A stretch of DNA of 64,000 bases, taken from Mycolicibacterium bacteremicum (lineage in GTDB: Bacteria; Actinomycetota; Actinomycetes; Mycobacteriales; Mycobacteriaceae). The translations under genes and the position numbers were made by a program. Positions 1 through 8,405 of the stretch are shown in pieces. The stretch covers positions 28,594-92,593 of the forward strand of contig NZ_MVHJ01000019.1 of the NCBI RefSeq assembly GCF_002086115.1. Reading direction: 5' to 3'. Position 1 is the first letter of the stretch; every line of letters begins with the position of its first letter. The notes under the pieces are model-generated. The model worked only from the letters and a program-made list of their open reading frames with translations, was not told where the DNA came from and did no database searches.

Positions 1-1528
1 AGTCGATGTAGGGGTTGGGACCGGCGTAGTTGATCGACGGCGGCAGCTTGTCATGCTGCAGCGACAGTGCCATTTTGGCCAGGCTGGCCGCGCCGGCAGC
101 CGACTCCAGGTGTCCCACATTGGATTTGACCGCACCGAGCAGGGCGGGCTTGTCATCGGCACGGCCCCGGCCGACGACCCGGCCCAGCGCATCGGCCTCG
201 ATCGGGTCACCCAGGATGGTGCCGGTGCCGTGCGCCTCGATGTAGTCGACGTCGCGGGGGTTGATCCCGGCGTCCTTGTAGGCCTTGCGCAGCACGGCTT
301 CCTGGGCGTCCGGGTTGGGGGCCAGCATGCCGTTGGAGCGACCGTCGTGGTTGACCGCGCTGCCGGCGATGACGGCGATGATCTCGTCACCGTCGCGGCG
401 GGCGTCGGAGACCCGCTTGAGCACCAGCATGCCGCCACCCTCGGAGCGGGCGTAGCCGTTGGCGTCCGAGGAGAACGACTTGCAGCGGCCGTCCGGGGCC
501 AGCACGCCGCCGACCTCGTCGAACCCGATGGTGACCAGCGGGGTCACCATGGCGTTCACGCCGCCAACGATGGCGACGTCGATTTCACCGGAGCGCAGTG
601 CCCGCACACCCTGGTGGGTGGCGACCAGCGAGGAGGAACACGCGGTGTCGATGGACTCCGACGGCCCGCGGAAGTCGTAGAAGTAGGACACCCGGTTGGC
701 GATGATGGAGCTGGTGGTGCCGGTGATCGCATAGGGGTGCGCGGTCGTCGGGTCCGCGACGGCCAGGAACATGTAGTCGTTGTTCGAACTGCCCACGTAC
801 ACACCGACATCGCCGCCGCGCAGGCTCGACGCCGGGATACGGGCGTGCTCGAGCGCTTCCCAGGTGAGCTCGAGGGCCATCCGCTGCTGCGGATCGATGT
901 TGTCGGCCTCCATCTTCGACAGCGCGAAGAACTCGGAGTCGAAACCCTTGATGTCGGAGAGGTACCCACCACGGGTGTGCGCCTTGGCGACCCGCTCGGC
1001 GATCCGCGGTTCACCGAGGAATTCCGACCAGCGGCCCTCGGGCAGATCCGAGCTGGCGTCGCGGCCCTCCAGCAGGGCGGCCCACATCTGCTCGGCGCTG
1101 TTCATCTCGCCGGGGAAACGGGTGGCCAGGCCGACGATCGCAATGTCCTCGACACCGGGTTCGCGGGTCCAGTCCTCGTCGGCGTCGAGCACCGGCTCGG
1201 GCTCACCCTCGATGATGACGGTGGCCAGCGCCTCGATGGTCGGGTTGCGGAACACCACGGTGGCGGTCAGCGTGACACCGGTCAGGTCCTCGATATCGCT
1301 GGCCATCGCCACCGCGTCGCGGGAGGCCAGACCGAGCTCGATCACCGGGGCCGTCTCGTCGATCTTGTCGGCGGGCTGGCCGGTCGCGTTGGCCACCCAA
1401 TTGCGCAGCCACTCCCGCATCTCGGCGACGGTCATGTCGCCGCGGGCCGGGGCCACGGCGTCCGAGGCCGACCCGGAAACGGCCGGGAGGTCACCGGCGG
1501 GTTGTGAATTGTCTTGCGCTTCAGTCAT
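1..1528 (-). CDS. pks13: Polyketide synthase Pks13, N-terminal part (cut by window edge)
   Basis: This is the condensing enzyme that joins two activated fatty acyl chains to make the alpha-alkyl beta-keto mycolic acid precursor. About 509 residues are present, and the frame runs open off the left edge. An N-terminal acyl carrier domain has the phosphopantetheine motif ELGLASRD, with the attachment Ser at residue 69. A ketosynthase domain follows, with the active-site motif DTACSSS and Cys at residue 297. The chosen start is the ATG at 1528, giving MTEAQDN. The acyltransferase, second ACP and thioesterase expected of the family would lie beyond the edge. FadD32 is encoded 61 nt upstream on the same strand, the conserved mycobacterial order. 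Synteny with Rv3800c makes the call very safe. Confidence 0.97.
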   Translation of the reverse strand, partial: MTEAQDNSQPAGDLPAVSGSASDAVAPARGDMTVAEMREWLRNWVANATGQPADKIDETAPVIELGLASRDAVAMASDIEDLTGVTLTATVVFRNPTIEALATVIIEGEPEPVLDADEDWTREPGVEDIAIVGLATRFPGEMNSAEQMWAALLEGRDASSDLPEGRWSEFLGEPRIAERVAKAHTRGGYLSDIKGFDSEFFALSKMEADNIDPQQRMALELTWEALEHARIPASSLRGGDVGVYVGSSNNDYMFLAVADPTTAHPYAITGTTSSIIANRVSYFYDFRGPSESIDTACSSSLVATHQGVRALRSGEIDVAIVGGVNAMVTPLVTIGFDEVGGVLAPDGRCKSFSSDANGYARSEGGGMLVLKRVSDARRDGDEIIAVIAGSAVNHDGRSNGMLAPNPDAQEAVLRKAYKDAGINPRDVDYIEAHGTGTILGDPIEADALGRVVGRGRADDKPALLGAVKSNVGHLESAAGAASLAKMALSLQHDKLPPSINYAGPNPYID

Positions 1529-1589
1529 TTTCACTGTTCACTTTCGCCGTCGTGCGGCCTGGGTGGCGCGGTGAGGAACTGAACGTGCC

Positions 1590-3479
1590 TCAATCCGTCT
1601 CGTCGGGGAAATCGTTGGCGATCTTGCCGCTGCGCAGGCTGCCGTCCAGGTAGCCGGACCGGCAGGCGCGACGGCCGATCTTGCCGCTGGAGGTGCGCGG
1701 GATGGCACCGGCCGGGGTCAGCAGCACGTCACGGACGGTGACGCCGTGGCGCACCGCGATCGCGGCGCGGATGTCGTCGATGATCGGGCCGAGTTCCATC
1801 TTGTGCGAACCGGGTGCGCGCTCGGCGACGATGACCAGCTGCTCGGAGGTGTCCTCCGGATCGAACTTCAGGCCGGCGTGCGAGTCGTCGAAGACCTCGG
1901 CGGGCAGCTGGTTGGCCGGCACCGAGAAGGCCGCGGCGAAACCGGTGCGCACCGCCTTGGATGCCTCCTGCGCCGAGTACTCCAGGTCCTGCGGGTAGTG
2001 GTTGCGGCCGTCGATGATGACCAGGTCCTTGACGCGACCGGTGATGTAGAGGTCGCCGTCATAGAAGGCGCCGTAGTCGCCGGTACGCACCCAGGTGGCG
2101 TCCTCGCCGGCACCCTCGGCATGCGAGGGGCTGGTGCGCGACTTGAGCAGGTTCTGGAACGTCGCCACCGTCTCGTCCGGCTTGCCCCAGTACCCGGTGC
2201 CCATGTTCGGGCCGCTGATCCAGATCTCGCCGATCTGGCCGTCGGGCAGCTCGGTCGCCGATTCGGCGTCCACGATCACCGCCCACTCGGAGACGCCGAC
2301 CTTGCCCGCCGAGGCCTGCGCGACCGCCTTGGGCGATTCCGGGTCGACCTCGACGATGGTCCCGGTGTTCAGCGCATCCCGGTCGACGCTGATGATCTTC
2401 GGTTCTTCCGAGGAGGGCGTGGTCGAGACGAACAGGGTGGCCTCGGCCAGACCGTAGGACGGCTTGATGGCCTTGGCCGGGAAGCCGTACGGACCGAACG
2501 CCTCGTTGAAGCGGCGCACGGTGGCCGCCGAGATCGGCTCGCTGCCGTTGAGCACGGCCTTGACATTGGACAGGTCCAGCGGCGGCTCGCCGTCCTTGGG
2601 CAGGCCACGCGCGGCGGCGTGGTCGAAGGCGAAGTTCGGGGCCACCGAGATGACGCCGCCGGTGTCGTCGGGCTTGCGGGCCATCTCGCGGATCCACCGG
2701 CCGGGCCTGCGCACGAAGGCCGCCGGGGTCATGAAGGTGAAGTTGTGCCCGATCATCGGCGACAGCAGCGCGGTGATCAGACCCATGTCGTGGAAGAACG
2801 GCAGCCAGGACAGGCCGCGGTCGCCCTCCTCGGCTTCCAGCGCCTCGATGATCTGGACGATGTTCGTCGCGAGATTGAGGTGGGTGATCTGCACACCGGT
2901 CGGGATGCGCGTCGACCCCGAGGTGTACTGCAGGTAGGCGACCGTGTCGACGGTGACCTCCTGCGGCTCCCAGGTGGCAGCCACCTCTTCGGGCACGGCG
3001 TCGACGGCGATGACGCGCGGACGCTGGTTGGCGGGCCGGCTGCGGAAGAACTTGCGCACGCCCTCGGCGGCCTCGGTGGTGGTCAGGATCGCCGAGGGCT
3101 TGCAGTCGTCGAGGACGGCGTGCAGGCGGCCGACGTGGCCCGGCTCGGACGGGTCGAACAGCGGCACCGCGATGCGGCCGGCGTAGATGGCGCCGTAGAT
3201 GGAGACCAGATAGTTCAGGTTCTGCGGGCTCAGGATGGCGACGCGGTCGCCGACCTGCGTCACCTGCTGCAGGCGGGCCGCGACGGCGCGGTTGCGGGCA
3301 CTGAACTCCGCCCAGGTGAGCTCGCGGGCGATACCGTCCCGCTCGGTCGAGAAGTCCAGGAAGCGGTAGGCCAGCTTGTCGCCGCGGACCTTGGCCCAAC
3401 GCTCGACGTGGGACACGATGCTGGCGTTGTCAGGGAACTTGATCTGACCGTTCTTGATGAACGGGTTGTGGAACGGCAT
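1590..3479 (-). CDS. fadD32: Long-chain fatty-acid AMP ligase FadD32
   Basis: FadD32 activates the meromycolic chain as an acyl-adenylate and loads it onto the N-terminal ACP of Pks13 (family knowledge). The protein has 629 residues, the usual size. The adenylate-forming signature YLQYTSGST lies near residue 185. The C-terminal hinge and Lys region (TGRVKDLVIIDGRNHYPQDLE and IPRTSSGKIGR) is intact. I chose the ATG at 3479, giving MPFHNPF, because AGGAG lies 6 nt upstream. A TTG one codon earlier would leave only 3 nt. Pks13 follows directly. A 181-nt gap upstream holds a separate promoter, so fadD32-pks13 is probably its own transcription unit. Confidence 0.97.
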   Translation of the reverse strand: MPFHNPFIKNGQIKFPDNASIVSHVERWAKVRGDKLAYRFLDFSTERDGIARELTWAEFSARNRAVAARLQQVTQVGDRVAILSPQNLNYLVSIYGAIYAGRIAVPLFDPSEPGHVGRLHAVLDDCKPSAILTTTEAAEGVRKFFRSRPANQRPRVIAVDAVPEEVAATWEPQEVTVDTVAYLQYTSGSTRIPTGVQITHLNLATNIVQIIEALEAEEGDRGLSWLPFFHDMGLITALLSPMIGHNFTFMTPAAFVRRPGRWIREMARKPDDTGGVISVAPNFAFDHAAARGLPKDGEPPLDLSNVKAVLNGSEPISAATVRRFNEAFGPYGFPAKAIKPSYGLAEATLFVSTTPSSEEPKIISVDRDALNTGTIVEVDPESPKAVAQASAGKVGVSEWAVIVDAESATELPDGQIGEIWISGPNMGTGYWGKPDETVATFQNLLKSRTSPSHAEGAGEDATWVRTGDYGAFYDGDLYITGRVKDLVIIDGRNHYPQDLEYSAQEASKAVRTGFAAAFSVPANQLPAEVFDDSHAGLKFDPEDTSEQLVIVAERAPGSHKMELGPIIDDIRAAIAVRHGVTVRDVLLTPAGAIPRTSSGKIGRRACRSGYLDGSLRSGKIANDFPDETD

Positions 3480-3593
3480 CAAATACTCCTGTCAAAGCAC
3501 ACTGCTCATGGTCGCCCCCGAACCCGAGGGATCGTACCGGTGCGGTCGGCCCGAGCCTGCGCCCGGCGACACGCCACTCTTAGTTTTCTCTTA

Positions 3594-3622
3594 ATGTTAA
3601 ATGTTCGATTCGCGCAGGCCAA
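3594..3622 (-). promoter_or_regulatory. Putative promoter of fadD32-pks13
   Basis: On the minus strand TTGGCC is followed after 17 nt by TAACAT, a good match to a mycobacterial SigA promoter with a TANNNT -10 element. The region is clearly more AT-rich than its surroundings. Transcription would start near 3587 and leave a leader of about 105 nt before the fadD32 ATG. This is inferred from pattern only. Confidence 0.5.
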
Positions 3623-3660
3623 ATCTGGTTACCGGCGAGTCGCCTACGAGGTGAGCGTGC

Positions 3661-4674
3661 TCACCCGTGTTTGGGCTCGGGCGCGTTCTGCAGCAGATCG
3701 CGCGCCCAGTCCAGCGTCCACTGGGTGGACGTCCGGCCGTTCATCTGCCAGAACTGCGGAGTGTTGTACAACGCGTGGACCGGACCCGCCGTGCTGCCGA
3801 GCAGCGCGTTGATGGTCGCCGGCAGGTTGGTGATGGAAAACGCCGACTCGGGCGCCGCGCAGATCAGGTCACCGGTCGCGCACACCTGGTAGGTCCGGTT
3901 GTCGAGCGCACCGAAGCCGCCGTCGCGCGGACCGGTCATCGCCAGCCCCATCGCGGACAGCATCGGCACCTCGTGCAGCGTGATCTCGGCTCCCTGCCCG
4001 GGCGGGTTGGGCTCCAGGTTCTGACCGACCCCGTCCTGGCGTCGGCCGTCGGCGATCAGCGTCACGCCCAGCACCAGGTCCTGGTCCACCGGACCGCGAC
4101 CGTTGCCGATATCACTGGCGAGGTCGCCGGCGATGACCGCGCCCTGCGAGAAACCGACCAGCACGTAGCTGGTCAGCGGGCAGCGGTTGTTCATGTCGGT
4201 CAGCGCCCGCACCGCGGCGTCCTTACCCTCGGCACGGCTGTCGTTGTAGGACATCTGGCCGTCGGCCGAGAACGGATTGTGGAACTGGGCGGTGTACGGG
4301 ACGGTGTAGATCTCCACCCGGTCGGTGCCGAACTCGGCGCGCAGCGGATTGGTGACGTTGAGCAGCAGCGCGATCGGGAATTGGGTCGGGTTCAGCGGAT
4401 CGAGCTGCCGCGAGGACTCCCATGTGCCCGGGATCGACATCAACTGGACGTCCGGGCAGCTCGCATCCTGGAACTCCGGGCGCGGCTTACCGGTCGGCGG
4501 CACCGCGGTCGGCACATCGGTCGGCTGACCGCCAGGAGTGGCGATCGGCGGGGTGTCGGGCTGGCGCAGCCACACCACGACACCGGCCACCAGCACCGCC
4601 ACCAGGACGGCGACCGCGACGGCAGCCGCCAGGGCCAGGATCCGGTGCCGTTTGCGTCGGCTGTTGTTGGCCAT
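3661..4674 (-). CDS. culp6: Cutinase-like envelope lipase/thioesterase (Rv3802c family, Culp6)
   Basis: This 337-residue protein belongs to the cutinase-like serine hydrolases. The Rv3802c homologue is an essential envelope enzyme with phospholipase and thioesterase activity, encoded beside the mycolate condensation genes. Residues 11-36 form an N-terminal hydrophobic anchor (ILALAAAVAVAVLVAVLVAG). A Pro/Thr-rich linker follows, then the alpha/beta hydrolase domain with the nucleophile motif GFSQG (Ser176). Asp in CATGDLICA and His in AGPVHALYN are the likely remaining triad members. It lies between fadD32 and the antigen 85 genes on the same strand, as in M. tuberculosis. Its start is the ATG at 4674. 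Confidence 0.93.
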   Translation of the reverse strand: MANNSRRKRHRILALAAAVAVAVLVAVLVAGVVVWLRQPDTPPIATPGGQPTDVPTAVPPTGKPRPEFQDASCPDVQLMSIPGTWESSRQLDPLNPTQFPIALLLNVTNPLRAEFGTDRVEIYTVPYTAQFHNPFSADGQMSYNDSRAEGKDAAVRALTDMNNRCPLTSYVLVGFSQGAVIAGDLASDIGNGRGPVDQDLVLGVTLIADGRRQDGVGQNLEPNPPGQGAEITLHEVPMLSAMGLAMTGPRDGGFGALDNRTYQVCATGDLICAAPESAFSITNLPATINALLGSTAGPVHALYNTPQFWQMNGRTSTQWTLDWARDLLQNAPEPKHG

Positions 4675-4708
4675 GCGTCAGTTACTCCAGGGTGGTTCGT
4701 GCGCTGCG

Positions 4709-5197
4709 TCAGCAGAGCCGTTCGGTTGCGATGCGAATGTAGTCAGCGGTCGCCGTGTTGACGTCACCGACCTCCGGGGCAATCGAGCTGACGTGGGTGT
4801 CGTCGAGATCGTTGCGCACCAGCGGCAGCACGAAATCCCACACCGCCTGCTCGGACTGCTTCGCCGCGCGGGCCTGGCAGACGTAGGCCCCGATGCTCAG
4901 CGCCATCAGATCCTCCGACGGGTGCACCCCGGCGTCGACGAGCGCGTCCAGATAGGACTGCTGCCGTGGCGTCACGGTGAGGTGCTCGGTGTGCCCGCCG
5001 GCCCGGCTGGCGCCCATCATCCCGTCGGTGCGGACCACCGAGGACTCCTCGGCGGGCATGCCGATGGTCGTCAGGGTGCTGTCACCGACCGTGCAGCCGC
5101 AGGACATGGCCGCGACCGAGGCGAGCATCACCGGGGTCAGCGAGATGACCGGCCACTTTGCCAGACCCGCGGGAGACCGTCCGTTGCGCTGCACCAT
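4709..5197 (-). CDS. Secreted DUF732-type protein
   Basis: This is a 162-residue exported protein of unknown function. It has a short N-terminal hydrophobic stretch (VISLTPVMLASVAAMSCGC), which is a signal peptide or a weak lipobox ending in Cys-Gly-Cys. The C-terminal half resembles the DUF732 family of small secreted mycobacterial proteins: helices around SYLDALVDAGVHPSEDLMALSIGAYVC, with a Cys there and a second at the C-terminus (TERLC) that could form a disulfide. It lies 34 nt upstream of the lipase gene and 48 nt downstream of fbpD, so it is probably co-transcribed with them. I infer an envelope role from location only. Confidence 0.75.
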   Translation of the reverse strand: MVQRNGRSPAGLAKWPVISLTPVMLASVAAMSCGCTVGDSTLTTIGMPAEESSVVRTDGMMGASRAGGHTEHLTVTPRQQSYLDALVDAGVHPSEDLMALSIGAYVCQARAAKQSEQAVWDFVLPLVRNDLDDTHVSSIAPEVGDVNTATADYIRIATERLC

Positions 5198-5245
5198 TCC
5201 ACGGTACCGGCTGTCCGGCCGGGTCCACGGAACGTGATCAAACCG

Positions 5246-6133
5246 TCAGCGGATGGCCGCCACCAGGTCACCCGACAGTGCGCCGAGCTGTGGGGCCCAG
5301 TTGCCCCAGTCGTGCTGACCGCCGGTCGGGAAGTCGAAATGACCGTTGCGACCACCCAGCGAACGGTAGTGCGAATAGAAGGTGCGGTTGCTGCCCTGGG
5401 CCTGCGCGCAATCGTTGATCATCGCCACCGGGTCACTGCAGGTGGTGGTCTGCGGGCTGAAGATCCACAGCCGGGTGTTGTTGTCCACCAACAGCTGCGC
5501 GTGCACATCGGGGTCGTGCCACTTCCACCGGCCGAACTGCACCGGGCCCCACATGTTGTGCGTGTCGACACCGCCGTACTGCGCCATTCCCGCGGTGATC
5601 GCGCCGTTCTCGAAGGTGCGTGACGGGGTCAAAAACCCCGACATCGAACCCGCGTAGCGGAACCGATCCGGGTGGAAGGTGGCCAGCATCAGCGCACCGG
5701 TACCGCCCTGCGCGGCGCCGACGACACCGTGCCCGCTGGGTGCCAGGCCCTTGTTGGCGGCCAGCCAGTTCGGCAGCTCGGTGGCCAGGAAGGTCTCCCA
5801 CTGCTTGCTGCCGTCCTGCTCCCAGTTGGTGTACATGCTCCACGCGCCGCCGGCCGGTGCGGCCACCGAGATGCCCTTGCCGGCCAGGGTGTTCATCGCG
5901 TTGCCCGCCGTCACCCAGTTGCTCACATCGGGGGCGGCGTTGAAGGCGTCGAGCAGGAAGACCGCGTGCGGGCCGCCGCCCTGGAAGGCGACCGGGATGT
6001 CGCGGCCCATCGCCGCCGACGGCACCATCAGGTACTCGACCCCGTCGGCCCGGGCAGTGGTGTCCGTCGTCGCCGACACCGTCCACAGGCCCAGCGCCAT
6101 CAGCATCGCGTACGCAAGAGCCTGCAGCCTCAT
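5246..6133 (-). CDS. fbpD: MPT51/FbpD, catalytically dead antigen 85 homologue
   Basis: This is a 295-residue exported alpha/beta hydrolase of the antigen 85 family, corresponding to MPT51 (Rv3803c). A signal peptide covers about the first 30 residues. The nucleophile elbow reads GAAQGG where active mycolyltransferases have GLSMAG, so the catalytic Ser is missing, as in other MPT51 proteins. Family work describes MPT51 as a carbohydrate or fibronectin binder rather than an enzyme. I prefer the ATG at 6133 (MRLQALAYAM), with GAGG 8 nt upstream. A GTG at 6142 would add three residues. It follows two active antigen 85 genes on the same strand. Confidence 0.92.
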   Translation of the reverse strand: MRLQALAYAMLMALGLWTVSATTDTTARADGVEYLMVPSAAMGRDIPVAFQGGGPHAVFLLDAFNAAPDVSNWVTAGNAMNTLAGKGISVAAPAGGAWSMYTNWEQDGSKQWETFLATELPNWLAANKGLAPSGHGVVGAAQGGTGALMLATFHPDRFRYAGSMSGFLTPSRTFENGAITAGMAQYGGVDTHNMWGPVQFGRWKWHDPDVHAQLLVDNNTRLWIFSPQTTTCSDPVAMINDCAQAQGSNRTFYSHYRSLGGRNGHFDFPTGGQHDWGNWAPQLGALSGDLVAAIR

Positions 6134-6216
6134 CTGACCCACCTCGTCTTCGCTAGCGCTCGTCCCCGCCGCCCGGGTTGTAGTGAATCACATCACCGCG
6201 GCGACAGTGCCCGGAA

Positions 6217-7218
6217 CTACTGTGCGGCCGGTGTCGCCCCGAGCACGCGCTGGATGTCCGGCTTCATGGCCTGCAACTGCGAACCCCAGTAACCCCAGCT
6301 GTGAGTACCGTTCTCCGGGAAGTTGAACACGCCGTTGGTCCCGCCCGCCGCGATGTAGGTGTCGCGGAAGGTCTTGTTGGTGCGCAGCGTGAAGCTCTCC
6401 AGGAACTTGGCGTTGAACAGGTTGCCCGCGCTGGCACCGGCGTCGAGTTCGGACGGTTTGCCGTTGCCGCAGAAGATCCAGATCCGGGTGTTGTTGGCGA
6501 TCAACTTGTTGATGTTGACGTAGGGATCGTTGCGCTTCCAGGCAGGATCACTCGACGGTCCCCACATGTCCTCGGACTTGAACCCGCCGGCATCACCCAT
6601 GGACAGTCCGACCAGCATCGGCCACCACCCCTCGGACAGGTTCAGAAAGCCCGAGAGCGAGGACGCGTACGGGAACTGTTCGGGGTGATAGATGGCCAGG
6701 GTCAGCGCGGCCGAGCCGGCCATCGACAGCCCGATCGCGGCCCCGCCGGTGGGCTTGACGGCCTTGTTGGCCTGTAGCCAGGCGGGCAGTTCCTGGGTGA
6801 GGAAGGTCTCCCACTTGTAGGTGTAGGTGCCGTTCTTGCCCTTGGCCGGCTTGTACCAGTCGGAGTAGAAGCTGGACTGGCCGCCGACCGGCATGATCAC
6901 CGACAGGCCCGAGCCGTGGTACCACTCGAACGCCGCAGTGTTGATGTCCCACCCGTTGAAGTCGTCCTGGGCGCGCAGACCGTCGAGCAGGTAGACCGCC
7001 GGGGAGTTCTCGCCGCCGCTCTGGAACTGGATGCGGATGTCGCGACCCATCCCGGCCGAGGGCACGTCGAGGTACTCGACCGGAAGGCCGGGCTGCGAGA
7101 ACGCCGCCGCACCCGCCGAGCCGCCCACCGCACTCACCAGGCCGGGCAGTACCGCGGCCGCCGTGGCGGCGACCAGCAGACGGCGTGACGCAGCGCGCAT
7201 CAACTCGGCGAAAGTCAT
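6217..7218 (-). CDS. fbpA: Antigen 85 mycolyltransferase (FbpA type)
   Basis: This enzyme transfers mycolic acid from trehalose monomycolate to arabinogalactan or to another trehalose monomycolate outside the membrane. It has 333 residues. A signal peptide ends near SAGAAAFSQPGLPVEYL, the typical mature N-terminus FSQPGLPVEYL. The nucleophile is in GLSMAGS (Ser165), the acid is in FLESFTLRTN and the His is in NGTHSWGYWG, so the triad is complete. The fibronectin-binding-type region FNGWDINTAAFEWY is present. The start used is the ATG at 7218, although the upstream ribosome binding site is weak. Position matches Rv3804c. Confidence 0.93.
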   Translation of the reverse strand: MTFAELMRAASRRLLVAATAAAVLPGLVSAVGGSAGAAAFSQPGLPVEYLDVPSAGMGRDIRIQFQSGGENSPAVYLLDGLRAQDDFNGWDINTAAFEWYHGSGLSVIMPVGGQSSFYSDWYKPAKGKNGTYTYKWETFLTQELPAWLQANKAVKPTGGAAIGLSMAGSAALTLAIYHPEQFPYASSLSGFLNLSEGWWPMLVGLSMGDAGGFKSEDMWGPSSDPAWKRNDPYVNINKLIANNTRIWIFCGNGKPSELDAGASAGNLFNAKFLESFTLRTNKTFRDTYIAAGGTNGVFNFPENGTHSWGYWGSQLQAMKPDIQRVLGATPAAQ

Positions 7219-7299
7219 GTGTTCTCAAGATCCCATCTGTTGTGGCCCCGGGCTCGAAGGCCCGTGTAGTCAACCACAACCGGCTGGGGATCGGCGCTG

Positions 7300-8280
7300 T
7301 CAACGAACCAGGGTGGCGATCAGATCTGGCTTCAGCGCTTGTAATTGGGCTCCCCAGTAGGCCCACGAGTGGTTGCCCGCGGACGGGAAGGTGAACGTCG
7401 CGTTGGTGCCACCGGCCTGGGTGTAGCGCTCCTGGAACTTCTTGTTGCTACCGATCGCCAACCCCTCCAGGCTGTCGGCATTGAACTTCTGGGCCGGGTC
7501 ACCGTTGACATCCAGCGGCGTGGAACCCCCTGGCGCACAGTAGATCCACAGCCTGGTACCAGCGGCCACCAGTTTGCCGACCTGTTCGACCGGGTCGTTG
7601 CGCTTCCAGGCCGGATCCCACGGCGGGCCCCACATGTTGTCCACGTTGTACCCGCCGGCGTCGAGCATCGCGACCCGGATGGCCTGCTTCATAAACGCCG
7701 TGGACGGGTTGAGGAAACCGGATAACGCTGCGGCATAACGGAACTGGGCGGGGTGGTAGGCGGCCAGGATCAGCGCGGCACCACCGGCCATGGACAGCCC
7801 GACCACACCGTTGCCGGTCGGCGAGATCTGCTTGTTGGCGGCCAGCCAGTCCGGGAGCTCGCTGGTCAGAAAGGTCTCCCACTTGAAGGTGTAGGCCTGG
7901 TTGTTGAACGAGGAGGGCGAGTACCAGTCGCTGTAGAAGCTGGACTGCCCACCGACCGGCATCACCACCGACACCCCGGAGTCGTGGAACCATTCGAAGG
8001 CCGGGGTGTTGATGTCCCAGCCGTTGTAATCGTCCTGGGCGCGCAAGCCGTCGAGCAGGTAGACCGCGTGCGGTCCGCCGGGCTGGAACTGCACCCGGAT
8101 GTTGCGGTTCATGGCGGTGGAGAACACGTCCAGGTACTCGACCGGCAGGCCCTCCCGGGAGAAGGCCGCGGCCGTCGGCGCGGGGATCGCGGCCACGGTC
8201 GCCAGCGCGACCAGCGCGGCCAGCGCGCCCCGTAACAGGGCCAGGGGCTTGAGCATGCTGTGTGTGTCCGTCCATCTCAT
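7300..8280 (-). CDS. Second antigen 85 mycolyltransferase
   Basis: This is a 326-residue paralogue of the neighbouring antigen 85 gene with a full triad: GLSMAGG nucleophile, Glu in DSLEGLAIGSN and His in GNHSWAYWG. The mature protein begins near AFSREGLPVEYL after a signal peptide. M. tuberculosis has only fbpD and fbpA at this point. Two active genes plus MPT51 in a row is the arrangement I recall from M. smegmatis. The start is uncertain: ATG at 8280 or ATG at 8256 (MLKPLALL), neither with a clear ribosome binding site. It probably shares transcription with the downstream genes. Confidence 0.9.
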   Translation of the reverse strand: MRWTDTHSMLKPLALLRGALAALVALATVAAIPAPTAAAFSREGLPVEYLDVFSTAMNRNIRVQFQPGGPHAVYLLDGLRAQDDYNGWDINTPAFEWFHDSGVSVVMPVGGQSSFYSDWYSPSSFNNQAYTFKWETFLTSELPDWLAANKQISPTGNGVVGLSMAGGAALILAAYHPAQFRYAAALSGFLNPSTAFMKQAIRVAMLDAGGYNVDNMWGPPWDPAWKRNDPVEQVGKLVAAGTRLWIYCAPGGSTPLDVNGDPAQKFNADSLEGLAIGSNKKFQERYTQAGGTNATFTFPSAGNHSWAYWGAQLQALKPDLIATLVR

Positions 8281-8405
8281 CGTCGGACGCGGCTGACCGC
8301 CGAGTCACCAGGCGATAGCGCGTTGCGGGCGTAGTGGGCCACGCTGATCTATCGGCCCAACATAACCGCGGCGTTACCGCAGCCGCAAAACACTTGTTAG
8401 CTGGG

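Noticed and set aside
1746..3812. 688-codon plus-strand frame across fadD32
   Set aside because: It is antisense to fadD32 and has the typical composition of a GC shadow frame.
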